Source of the DNA: Adineta vaga
Taxonomy: Eukaryota; Rotifera
Direction: 5' to 3'
DNA length: 64,000 bases
Assembly (NCBI GenBank): GCA_021613535.1
Contig: CP075497.1
Span: forward strand, 12,772,001 to 12,836,000
The notes under the pieces were generated by a model. The model saw only the letters and a list, made by a program, of their open reading frames with translations, was not told the origin of the DNA and ran no database searches. Below are positions 46,088 through 57,149 of the stretch, one piece after another. The translations under genes and the position numbers were made by a program. Position 1 is the stretch's first letter; each line of letters opens with the position of its first letter.

Positions 46088-47155
46088 TTAAGATGCAGGA
46101 TGACATGTTTTTTGTTCTAATATTTTTTGTAATTCAGCAAATTGTAACATCAAATCTTCGATTGTTTTTTGAAAATGAATATATGTAACACCTAATTCCT
46201 TTTGTGCTTTAGAACTATCGATAGTATAATGTTCGGATAATTGTTGACCTTTTGTACCATACGGCGTTGTATCTTTGATACTTTTTGGAATAATAGCACT
46301 TTCATGAACAATATCAACTATTCTTTGATTATTCCAAGCTCCTGCTGCTATAAGATATCGTTCATTTGTATCAATTATTCGTTCTAACGCGGCAATATGC
46401 GTATAAGCTACATCTCGTACATCAACTTCCATCGGTACTCGTGCGTCAGGAATTTGAGCATCATGACCACTGGTAATTAGAGACCAAATTGAAAGATTCG
46501 ATGTACGTATATCATCTAATGATTTAAAACCACGAACAGATGGACCAAAAATCATTGGTTCACATATAGTTGCAATAGTAAACGAAGGTTTTTCTTTCTC
46601 CATAAATTCCCAAGCAGCACGTTCAGCACATACTTTCGATGCACGATAAGCCGTATGTATCTCATCGTTTGCAGCAATACCTTGTTCATATGTTAATGGA
46701 CTCCAATCTTTTTCCGTAAAAGAATAACCTGGACGTACTATTTTACTTGGATCAAAAATTGCTGCAAATGATGAGGTAATAACAATTCGTCGAATTTGAT
46801 GTTGATTATTTTGATTATACTGATGAGCTGATTGTAAAATTCCTTTAGTTCCATTAATTGCTGGTTGAAGTAAATCTTTTTCTGGATTTGTTGTATTTAA
46901 ATTTAATGGTGAAGCAACATGAATAATACCATCAACACCTTGAACAATTTCATCGAATGAATCAGTACTTATATCATTCATATATACGAATGAAATTTGT
47001 TTTTGATATTCATTTGGAATATTATCGAGTACTTGTTGTTCTTTTGTTTGAGATCGAACTGTTCCACGAATATGATATCCTTTTTCAAGAAGATATTTTA
47101 TAATCCAACCAGCAATAAAAGAATTCGCACCAGTGACAAGAATCACTTTGGACAT
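46088..47155 (-). CDS. GRE2 / dihydroflavonol-4-reductase-like NAD(P)-dependent reductase
   Basis: A 355-residue intronless extended SDR. The cofactor site is VILVTGANSFIAGWI, followed by RGTVRS (NADPH-type Arg), VDGIIHVASPL, RIVITSSFAAI (Ser) and YRASKVCAE (Tyr and Lys). The sequence is closest in feel to fungal methylglyoxal/isovaleraldehyde reductases (GRE2). It would reduce small aldehydes or ketones in the cytosol. Its stop is only 20 bp from the stop of the convergent MDR-SDR gene, so the two mRNAs must overlap at their 3' ends. The lack of introns beside intron-bearing genes hints at horizontal origin. Confidence 0.8.
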   Translation of the reverse strand: MSKVILVTGANSFIAGWIIKYLLEKGYHIRGTVRSQTKEQQVLDNIPNEYQKQISFVYMNDISTDSFDEIVQGVDGIIHVASPLNLNTTNPEKDLLQPAINGTKGILQSAHQYNQNNQHQIRRIVITSSFAAIFDPSKIVRPGYSFTEKDWSPLTYEQGIAANDEIHTAYRASKVCAERAAWEFMEKEKPSFTIATICEPMIFGPSVRGFKSLDDIRTSNLSIWSLITSGHDAQIPDARVPMEVDVRDVAYTHIAALERIIDTNERYLIAAGAWNNQRIVDIVHESAIIPKSIKDTTPYGTKGQQLSEHYTIDSSKAQKELGVTYIHFQKTIEDLMLQFAELQKILEQKTCHPAS

Positions 47156-47325
47156 TGTACTCCAAATTTATGTAAAGGAATATATGATTTATCTGTTCTA
47201 TAATACAAATAAAATCAAGCCATATTATACACGTGTTAAAGAAATGAAACGAAAAAGAAAAAAACATGTCTATGTTGTTTGTTATAGAATACCATTTTAT
47301 TAAAAGAAACTACAAAAGACATGAG

Positions 47326-49626
47326 CTATTTACGCCAGAATGTATACTGAACTGGTAATGAAAATAAGATGAATAAAGAGATTTCAATAAGTAGAATAAT
47401 TACTAAATTTATATTTAATATCCATTTAATTAACGAACGTTCTCCACGATGTTGTAACATCATATCGGGTTCATCGTTTTCTTTCTTGTTTCTCATTTCT
47501 AGTTGAGTATCATGTGATGATTCGTTAGCACTACCATCATCCAAACCACAAAACCATGACCAACATGATTTCAAAAGTACAAACATATTACAACCTTTGC
47601 TTTTCTCTATATGATTTGTTTGTCCAAGATTCGTATGAAGACTTTCAATATCACCATCATCATTTCGATTGAGTAGTGATGTTTCCACCTCGATTGGTAA
47701 TGGTGAATGAATATCGTTAGAATTAGTTGGTTGACTAAAATAAAATAAAAATGTTTACTTGTTCATATTCAATCTTTCATAAACGAATTCTTTACCTAAC
47801 AATGGAAGTTTTGTTCTCAGCAGTATCAACCATTTGTTCAAGTTCTGAAGCTGATTTTTGTTGATTTTTTGTCCAAAATGTTGTTCGATATAATTGTTCT
47901 TTTGTTGGTGGTTCTGTACATAATGAAACAATAACACAAGTCAATAAAGTTAACCAAAATAAAAATAATGAATAATACATAAAATTAACTTTTCTAACTA
48001 GCCAAAATCTGGTGTCGTTTTCTCCACAAAGTGGTGGTTGTTTAGAAAATTCAAGTATCATTCTTAATAAACCAAAAACAAAACCAATCATTAATCCAGC
48101 AAATGCTCCACGTTCATTTGTACGTGTCCATAATATTGCTAATAAATAAACACAAGCAATCGGTGGTGCTAAGAATCCGATTACTTGTTGCATATAAGTA
48201 TACAATTCGACACCTTGTAATTGTATAACAACTGGTATCCATGCAATACCAATTGCTGTCATTAAAAGAACAAAAAGACGACCAACAATCATTAATTCTC
48301 GATTCGTTATATTTTTTCGACGATAACAAAAGACATTTGGATAAATATCAACTGTAAAAATTGTACTAGCTGAATTAAATATTGATGTTAAACCTGATAT
48401 TAATGCTGCAAGCATAATAGCTAACATAATACCTTTAACACCGTGTGGTAAAATATTTAATACTAATGTTGGATAAGCCACATTAGTACAACGTCGTTCA
48501 TTATAACATATCGATTTACAAATCGATGGTTGATTACATGCGACAATATCTGGATATAAGATTCGACTTATCATTCCAGGGAAAATAATCATAAAGATTG
48601 GAAGAATTTTTAAATAACCAGCTAATAATGTACCACCACGAGCATGTGAAATTGAGCGTGCAGCTAAAGCACGTTGAACCATCATTTGATCAGAACACCA
48701 AAACCTAAAAACGAACTGAAGAATTGACTTTTTTTTTAAATTTAATTCTATATTTACCAGATTGTATTTGGTGTATGTCCAAGAAGAAAACCTAACCAAG
48801 GCATCTCTGAATCCGATGCTGATCTTAACATTTGAAATGATTTTAATGTTGGTTTCATACATGTATTCATTACACTATTTGTAATATTTCCCATTTGTTT
48901 ATCGTCAATTATCGATGGCATCGCATTTAAATATTGTCTATATATTTCTGGTATTCCACCTACTTTTTCATAAGATAAAATCATTAATATAAATCCTCCA
49001 ATAATCATAATTATTGCTTGAATTGTATCAGTATACATAACACTTGCTAAACCACCCGATACTGTACAAATCGCAGTTAAACTTAAAACAAATAAAACAC
49101 TTAAATATAAATTCCATTGAAAAGCATAATTAAGAAATAATGATGCAGCATAGATATTGACACTTATTTTTGTTAAAATATAAAGTAAAAGATAAAGACA
49201 AGCAATATATATTCGTATACGTTGTCCACCAAATCTTCGACTCATATATTCTGGTAATGTTGATACACCAGTCGCAACAAAAACAGGTAAAAATACCCAA
49301 CCAAGTATTTGTAGAACTCCAAGTGAATGTAATTCAAATGCACCAGCACTTATTCCTACAAAGAATAAATACAAAAACTAAATATTTATTAAATTTTTAC
49401 CTTTAGCAGCACCAGCACTTGCTAAACCAATAAAATGTTCAGCACCAATATTTGAGGCAAATAAACTTGCTCCAATACAAAACCATGACATTTGTCTATT
49501 GGCAAGAAAATAGCCTTTTACTGTTGAACGATTATGTTTAAACATTGAATAAAAACCTCCGCCAATTAATAAAATACAATAAATTATTAAGATTATAACA
49601 TCAAAATAACTTAATTGATTATTCAT
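47326..49626 (-). CDS. SLC5-family sodium/solute cotransporter (SGLT/SMIT-like)
   Basis: Exons 49626-49401, 49355-48758, 48704-47796 and 47734-47326 join in phase to 713 residues. The family marks are in order: LANRQMSWFCIGASLFASNI, EHFIGLASAGAAKG, STLPEYMSRRFGGQRIRIY, TAICTVSGGLASVMYTDTIQ, FWCSDQMMVQRALAA, and MLAALISGLTSIFNSASTIF. The last motif carries the Na2-site Ser residues. The loop between the late spans, acidic and Ser-rich, is long and a final span (LVIILLIEISLFILFSLPV) ends the protein, as in SLC5A family members with 14 spans. Substrate is probably a sugar or myo-inositol, at the plasma membrane. Confidence 0.85.
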
Positions 49627-50057
49627 GGTTGTTGTATATAAGAAATCAATTTGAAACTAAAAAAGAAATGATATTAATCTTAAATAGTCAAAGGGCGATA
49701 TTTATTTGTTTTCTTGTGCAATTACTTTTAATGTTGATGTATGTATCTTATATTACTCGTTAAAATGCAATGTTTATATGACTTCACAAAAAAATGCACA
49801 TTTTATGGCAAAATATATATGTATAAATTTTCTTCAAGGTAATATATTTATATAGCAGAATGAGAAAAAAAGTCATTGAAGTATGAATATGCAAAAGAAA
49901 AAAATCAATCAGAAATAAATGTTTGCTTTTTATGACTGTATATCGCATTAATTTCCATCATTTACATGAAATTTAATTAAGTTAGTATTATAGAATAATC
50001 TTTTCAAATTTAATCTAACTTTTCTATACGCATAGTAAATTACTTCTCAATATTTTC
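49627..50057. other. gene-free DNA
   Basis: AT-rich upstream region of the SLC5 gene; nothing recognised apart from the G-rich element that follows. Confidence 0.35.
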
Positions 50058-50108
50058 AGGGTATAGGTGTGAGTTAAATTGAAAGAATATACCCTCACCA
50101 ATACCGTC
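50058..50108. repeat. G-rich intergenic inverted repeat, copy 8
   Basis: AGGGTATAGGTGTGAG and TACCCTCACCAATACC arms around a short AT loop. It lies between the divergent SLC5 and small secreted genes. Confidence 0.55.
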
Positions 50109-50331
50109 AAAAGATGAAATTTCAAAAGACAGAACGATTTCTAACTCCATCTACTTGCATTTTTCAGATTTTAATCTTTTGAGAAATGTTTTAAGTCTAT
50201 ATTTTAGATAGTATATGTTTCTGTGAATTGAAAAATGAATAAAGTTGATTTTAACCGCACACATTTTTAATTGGTTTTAGTAGAGAATAAAATAATTTAT
50301 ATATTACCAAATAGAACGAAAACAAATCGAT

Positions 50332-50783
50332 ATGAGTAAAACGTTTTTCATTTTCATGTTCTACCTTTACAATTATAAACAGACGGTAAGTACATTTTTT
50401 ATTTGTATCATGTTTATTTGTGCGATGAAAATATACTTCTGATTCATAGAAGAAGATTTAAGATAATGGATAAAGCATTACCAATCTTAGGAATATGGAT
50501 TCCATCTGATGATGGTGATTATTATATACGATCGACTCAATTTATTTCTAATAAACCAGGTTATCAATTTAAACCTGATGGTCAATTCATTCAACGACAG
50601 AATGTTGGTTGGTGTGGAACACCACCGATTACTTATGGTAACTATGAGGGTCGATGGAAAGTATTCGATAAAACAACATTAACTGTTAATGGTAGTAATT
50701 GGCGTGAAAATTATACTAAAAACTTAAAATATCAATTTCTAACTGACGATGACAATAAAGTTAAATTTCAATGGCTCGATTAG
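50332..50783 (+). CDS. small bacterial-like (lipocalin-like) protein
   Basis: Exons 50332-50385 and 50463-50783 join in phase to 124 residues. Exon 1 gives a hydrophobic, signal-like start (MSKTFFIFMFYLYNYKQT); if it is not used, the ATG at 50466 gives 105 residues. The body, GIWIPSDDGDYYI, GYQFKPDGQFIQRQNVGWCG, TPPITYGNYEGRWKVFD and LKYQFLTDD, follows the strand pattern and GW.GTPP motif I recall from uncharacterised Bacteroidota lipocalin-like proteins. A small-ligand-binding beta-barrel is likely; the function is unknown. It is a candidate for gene transfer from bacteria followed by gain of an intron and secretion signal. Confidence 0.6.
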
Positions 50784-50912
50784 CGTCATGGCTGTCATTA
50801 CAAAATTACTCACGAACAATGAGAAGAAGAAAATTTTTGAAAAACTTCATGCTTATCATATACGTATCATTTTTTCGACTTTTCTGATTATTTTGGTTAT
50901 TATTACGAAAGT

Positions 50913-50976
50913 TGTGGGATGAGTGTGGGATTGATGTGTGAATATGATACCCTCATCCACACCCTCACCCTCATGC
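50913..50976. repeat. G-rich intergenic inverted repeat, copy 9
   Basis: GGGATGAGTGTGGGATTGAT and ACCCTCATCCACACCCTCAC, loop about 12 bp, with an extra CCTCATG repeat on the right. It lies between two convergent genes (lipocalin-like and NHL pseudogene). Confidence 0.65.
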
Positions 50977-51426
50977 GTCCTTTATTGTGTTTTTTTTCTC
51001 GGTTATATAAACACTGGTATCAAACTTGAAAGTTGAATTTAGGTAGACAGTGATTATCCGATATCCCAACACCAAATGTAAATGAAAATGGATTCACTTC
51101 CAGAAAATAAGAATGAAATAACAGAGCCGTATAGTAAAATGACCAGTGTATGTCGTTTGAGATAAAAATGAGCACATAAAGATAATTCCACTGAACGGAA
51201 ATATTGATATGTTTCGATTGAATAAACAACGTGATATTGTATCAGAGGAGGATAGAGACGTTTCTTTCGTACAATCGATAGCAAATGTACTTTTTATCAA
51301 TGACATTTATATATTTTTCATCGTAAAAGTTCTTCCTAATTTTATTACTTAATTTTTCATAATAACAATAACAACTAAAATTTCTTTCTGACAAATATGT
51401 TTCTATTAGATTTATAAACTTTTTAA

Positions 51427-52460
51427 TCAAATATTATTGCAACCTTTTGGATCTGATTAGTTCCTTGATCAGCAACATAAAGATTACCTTCTATATCAAA
51501 TGCTAAACCTCTTGGACTTTTGAGTTTATTAAATAGATATACTTGATCATTACCACCAACAATTATTTCACCTTCTTTTCTTTCTTCACACCAACGCATT
51601 ATTCGATTATTATCAGAATCTGCAACATAAATTTGACCAAAATCATTAACAATCAATCCATTCGGACGAGATAATTGATGAAGTCCATTACCTTCACCGT
51701 TACCACCAGCAACAAGAATACCTTCTTTTTCAACAATTTTCCATCTTCTTACTTCGTTTTTCATGCAATCAGAAATATAAATAAATCCATCTTTATCAAT
51801 AGCTAAACCATAACAATTGATATTTTCAATAAGAATTTGTGAATGTGACTATTCTTGATAAAAACATTGACATATTCGTTTATTTCCAAAATCAGCAATA
51901 ATACAAGACGAATTCTTTTTATTTAAAATCATATCTGTTGGAGAATCTAATTGATTAATTCGATATCTTTTTCCATTTCTACCAGCAATGATTTCTCCAT
52001 TGTTTGTATTATATTTCCATTGAATAAAACGATAATTTTCAGTATCCATTATATAAATAGTTTGATTTTCATCAACACAAACTGCTATAGGACTATTTAA
52101 TCTATTCAAGTCATGCCCTTGAATCAATCCATCAGCTATGGTAACTCCATATTGTTTTTCATCTGTTATATTTTAATTCTATAACAATGAACAAAAAAAA
52201 ACAAATATCGATTTTGATGAAAAAGACAAAACAGATACTTATTGATGATGATCTAATAGAAATTTGATTAATAAATGATTGTGGTTGTTTTTCAATAACA
52301 ATTTTTGAAGAATCAGAAAATTCTTCTCTAATTTGTTTTAATTTTTTCTTTAAAAAATTTCAATTCTTTTCATTAAATTCATTTTCTTGACGAATAATTT
52401 TTATTTGTTCAATTAATTGATAAAATTCATCTTTAATCTTATCAGAGAATATATCTGTAT
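51427..52460 (-). pseudogene. coiled-coil plus NHL-repeat protein, decayed
   Basis: The 5' part (52460-52260) is a coiled-coil (EQIKIIRQENEFNE, KKKLKQIREEFSD) broken by a TGA near 52361. After an intron-like gap, NHL beta-propeller repeats follow: LNSPIAVCVDENQTIYIMDT, LSRPNGLIVNDFGQIYVADS and LKSPRGLAFDIEGNLYVADQ, each ending in an IIAGG- or IIVGG-like strand. A TAG near 51849 splits the propeller in two. The end IQKVAIIFD matches the usual close of this bdelloid family. The TRIM-like N-terminus (B-box) is absent. Two nonsense changes make it a likely pseudogene. Confidence 0.7.
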
Positions 52461-52814
52461 ATTAAATGAATCTTTTCTATTGATTCTTTTTCTTTTTAAT
52501 ATTGAAAAATATTTTGAAATTAAAAGTTTTTATTAGAGTTATTTTCCGTTAGTATATACTATAGAAAGATGTCATTAACTGTTGAATGTATGATAAAATC
52601 AGACAAATCTTTCTAATTAGATATTAACATGGATAAGATAGTGTACGTATAAAAACAAATTTAATATGTTTTTTTATTCGTTAATACATTTATCAAATAG
52701 TATTATACTTTTATCCTTTTCTTTCTGTCGTTTATCTCATTTCACTAAATTAAAAATGTCTCTAAAAATCGAAAATTAAAATCAATTTCAGAAACCAAGA
52801 GGTTTGGTTGGTAG

Positions 52815-52895
52815 CCCTGATGTGGAATGTATATGTGATTGAGAGTTAAGATAATTATCTTTTCTCCCCGATTACTTTCATTCACACCGTCAAGA
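52815..52895. repeat. G-rich intergenic inverted repeat, copy 10 (decayed)
   Basis: TGATGTGGAATGTATATGTG and TTCATTCACACCGTCA surround a smaller palindrome (GATAATTATC). It lies upstream of the F-box gene. Confidence 0.35.
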
Positions 52896-53012
52896 TGTTA
52901 TCGTTTACTAGCGACAATGAATATAGATGAATTCTTATGATTCGTTCATATAATCTGAACAAATTCATTATATTTTATTTCGTTAAATTAAATGTTATAT
53001 TCGATTAATAGA

Positions 53013-54542
53013 TATGAATAAAAAGAATGAGTCTTCAACAATGTTTGAACAATTGACTGTCGAACTTATTCGTTCAATATTTGAATATTTATCTCCACTT
53101 GATTTAGTCAATGCATTTAAAGAATTGAATAGTCGATTTTCTTCAATTATTCGTAGAATTACTCAACAAGAATTGTCTCCCAAATTTGGTTAATCTACGA
53201 ATCACATTTCCTCAGTAAGTATCGAAGAAAAAAGAACTTGAAATTTCTAAAGTATTGCGACGTTCTTTAGTCGAAATTCGAGTGACAATATTTCAACAAT
53301 GCAATCTAATCAAATTCCATTGAATAAAACTTGTGTACCTAAATTACGTCGGATCACAAGATTGAACTACGAGCAAATGTTCAATGGAAACTAAATTATT
53401 GCGGAAAAATCTATTGTTGTGATCAGCTAGAAGAATTTATTGTCGAAGGTTATCTCAGATTTAATGAAAATGCTGATCTACCACGAGCAAATGTTCTACA
53501 ACAATGGTTGATGATGTCTAAATTGAAAAAATGCAATGTTCGATTTGATTTCAGAATTTTTTGTTACAATCAAATTGAACAAAATTTCGATGATTTGTTG
53601 AGTAATTATGAGAAAATATTTGGACAAAATTCAGTTTATCAAAAGAAATACATTCTTATTCATTATCCGAATAGTATGAAAACAATTCCTATTAGTAATG
53701 ACGAAGATGTGAATGATTTAATTGATGAAGTAAGAAGAAAAATCGAATTATATTCTAATCTGAAAACGAATAAATATTTTATTTTTAGTTAGAAATCGAT
53801 GAATCTGATTATTTGAAAGATAAATGGATAGAAACTGTACAAAATATCTATACATGGTTTAATCTTCGAAAAATATCGATTCTTGGCGATTGTACAACAG
53901 ATGAGTAAGTTTAATATTATCTGGATATGGGAACTGTTAAATCTTCTACATTTGTTCAAACAAAATAGATGATGTCCATAATTTGTTATGTGGAAGAAAA
54001 ATAGAGAATTTTGTGATAATTCTTTTTATTATAGAAATGCCATCTGTCGAAATCTTTCTACTTTACTTCATGTTGTACAACGAGCAACACATTTCAGTGA
54101 ACTTGAAGTACAAGCAACGCTTGCATTTGGTCTTGTTTTATCATCCAACATTGAACTATGTCGTTATCTTGCTGATCATCTTGAAGTTCTACGTTTTTGT
54201 GGTGAAGGTAGAACATGTTCTTTTCTTCAATTAGTTGAAATCGTTGATAAAATTTATTCTCATTCATCATCTTTATCATTTCCATTAAAAAAATTGACAA
54301 TCTTCGTCGATGCTGATCCATCACCATGGTTTACAATTAATCATTTTCAAAAAGGACTTCAATTAGTTTTTGATCGTTTTCCATCACTTATTCATTTCAC
54401 ATTATATTGTTCACGATCAGAACGATTTAATAATACTCTTTATGATTTAAATCAATTGTTATCTGAGTGGTATTCAGGAATGAATTATGGGAAATCATGG
54501 AGTTGGAGATCTAAATCAAATTCATTCGATCTTTGGCTCTAA
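53013..54542 (+). pseudogene. F-box protein gene, broken
   Basis: The N-terminus (ATG at 53013) has a good F-box: MFEQLTVELIRSIFEYLSPL followed by DLVNAFKELNSRFSSII. The frame ends in TAA at about 53190, but a shifted frame across the same bases reads CLPNLVNLRITFPQ, the usual leucine-rich start of the region after the F-box, ending in a GTAAGT donor. The remainder is coherent: 53390-53792 (DQLEEFIVEGYLRF, KLKKCNVRFDF), then 53793-53908, and after an intron 54034-54542 (FPLKKLTIFVDADPSPW, FPSLIHFTLYCSR). A frameshift and probable deletion after the F-box make it a pseudogene. Members recruit substrates to SCF ubiquitin ligases. Confidence 0.65.
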
Positions 54543-56654
54543 ATCAATTATTTATTTACTAACTTATCCAAGGACATATTTGACACTCTTCTCTCGATGA
54601 TTAATATTATTTCTATGTTTAATAAAAATCTTTTTTAAAAACATCATCTTTCGATTAATTTTCTATAGAATATTTCATATATGAACAATGATATTCCATC
54701 TGTTAAACTCAATTATTAGGGAAGAAAATTCGTTCCATAATATTTCATTATGTTCCCTTTTTTTAAAAATAAAACAGTGCATTGTTCTTGATCTCAAATC
54801 GACGAAGGAGGAGGCAGAGGGTCAGCCAAATTTGGAAGACAGAAGAACATATGTTTCGTATTCCAAATCTTTTGTGGATGATTCAAATACAGATTTATCT
54901 ATGTTTAGCAATTTGTAATACAACTATGGTCTTGAGCAAGCTTTTTCTCGAATGCGGCAAGATGTTACGATCATTAACAGATATTGTTAAATCAATCGAT
55001 CTTGGAACTCAATTGAATAATTTTGCTGATCGGCTTGATGGTAAAGCAGATGCTTCTGTACCATTTGGTATTAAGAAATTTTTTGGATCAGATTAACATA
55101 TACATCGTCGTGCTAATTGGATTGCTTCTATTAAACTTTAATCTCCACGAATATATCCATCGAAATGCGTTTTAGGTCAAAATTTGAATTATGAACAATG
55201 GTATAACTGTAGAACACGATATTCCAATTGTAAATTGAAAAAATATAGTAGTTATTGTTATTATAGTATTAGTGATAATCAATATGGTTTAATTATTATG
55301 GATACATTAAAACATAATCTAAGTACTCAAGGATCACGGCAATTTTATGGTATGATGGAATTATTGCTTTATTTACTAATATAATATTGAGTGCATCAAC
55401 AACACCATGGACAACATTAGCCAGTCGATTATTACCGGCTTTCTCAATTCAACTATTATTACACAAAAACGATGGTAAGTATTCATTTTCATATTATATG
55501 AAAATCAAATATGGATTATTTATTACAACAACAACAACAACACAATTATCACTCACTGGGAGTACAATGAGGAAATAGAACAGGAGATTATTTTACTATC
55601 AGTTCTTTCAAAGAACAAATCACAGCATGAATAATCATCTTGTATATCAATCAATGGTCGTGGAAAGAAGGACAAATATTTGCTTGTATATCGACAATTG
55701 ACAACTCGCATGGGATAATGTGATCAGCATTGAAACGAACAATGTTCGTCTCATGGATAATAATCATTTAACAACATTTTCACGAAAAAGCTCGACATTT
55801 AACTTGAGTAAGACATTTGCATTTGCTACGAATTATTTATTCAATGAAACTGAAAGAGATTTTACCTTAACTACAAACGATGTACATGATAATAAAAAAT
55901 TCTTTTAAATTTCTTTCAGCTATAGAAATTCCACTATGCGTTTTTCTTAGATATGTAATGCCAGAGTTATGAGTTAAAGATAATAGCTCTTCGATGATAA
56001 TCCTTACAAGTGTAGTCATGTAAAGAAAGTTTAAGTATTTTAATAGAACTCGATGATTTCGACATAGATGAAATATCAAACAACTACTCTGACATATTTC
56101 TTAGCTGTACGTATAGATCTATGAGATTTTTGATCATCAGGCTATTGGTTCAAGTGAATATTATTTATTGCACATCATAAGCAGCTCTAATAGATATGAC
56201 TGTTTTGCATCATTAATCCTTCGATTAACTTCATAGTATCTTGTAATCGTCTCTTTATTCCATAAAGCAATTTGAACTCTAAATGACATAATACATGATA
56301 GAATTCCGTCGATTTATTATGCGATAAAAAAAATGAAATACGAAAAATAAATTTGTGATGTATATCACAAAGAAACCTTTGATAATGATTTTAAGATAAC
56401 AAAATATTCGAATCAACTCCTTTCTTTCCTTTATATTATTCATAATCGTACTTTTTTCTCATTAATATCAAATTATCACAACCATTTTTCCTTTCTATTC
56501 AAAATATAAATCTTTTTCGATCATTCTACAATTTTCTTCTTTCATTCTTTCAATAAACATTATTTCTTTACATTTTTCTCTCATTTATCATGTTCTTTTA
56601 TAAGAGAAAACGCTTAATTCAATATTATTTCCATTCAATCTTTGTCCAAAACTC
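54543..56654. other. decayed coding-like segments, no gene supported
   Basis: Short plus-strand stretches with gene-like codon use (for example LRSLTDIVKSIDLGTQLNNF at 54960s and SYCYYSISDNQYGLIIMDTL at 55250s) are interrupted by stops and shifts. They may be one dead gene (about 54760-55560). I could not assign a family. From 55600 to 56650 I see nothing. Confidence 0.3.
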
Positions 56655-56975
56655 ATGAAATCTTTATTTCTTCTCAGTATCTTTCTGATATTTTTTGTTG
56701 AATGTACGAATAGTACTCGATGTGTATGTAAATGTTGTACATCAAGTAATTGTGATGCATCAACATATGCTGGATCAACAACTCAATCATTCGATTTGAC
56801 TGTTCTTTGTAATGATGTAACATGTAATCGTGCTTCATGCTCAACAAATTTTCTTGGTACTTGCCCAATTATTGGTGCTGCTGGTGATGTCGATTCAACA
56901 TGTGATGCAACGAGATTAACGAAATTTAGCATGGTTATGATTATTGGAATCGTTATGGTTCGATTAATCACATAA
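56655..56975 (+). CDS. small Cys-rich secreted protein with GPI-type tail
   Basis: A 106-residue single-exon protein. It has a signal peptide (MKSLFLLSIFLIFFVECTN), about ten Cys in the mature part (RCVCKCCTSSNC, LCNDVTCNRASCS, GTCPIIGA) and a C-terminal hydrophobic stretch (FSMVMIIGIVMVRLIT) with no basic tail, as in GPI-anchored proteins. The spacing of Cys pairs suggests a small disulfide domain at the cell surface. Family not recognised. Confidence 0.6.
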   Translation: MKSLFLLSIFLIFFVECTNSTRCVCKCCTSSNCDASTYAGSTTQSFDLTVLCNDVTCNRASCSTNFLGTCPIIGAAGDVDSTCDATRLTKFSMVMIIGIVMVRLIT

Positions 56976-57149
56976 AAAATATAACTTTGAAGACTTTATT
57001 TTGAATTCTTTTTCTCACCAAGTTTCTAATTATTTTTCATTTACGTTATATATTTATCGGAGTTGACTCTAAAATGAATAATCGTAAACTTTTTATGCAC
57101 TAATAAATAAGGAATGTTTTGTAACTGGCGGATAGTCTTTGTTTTAATT

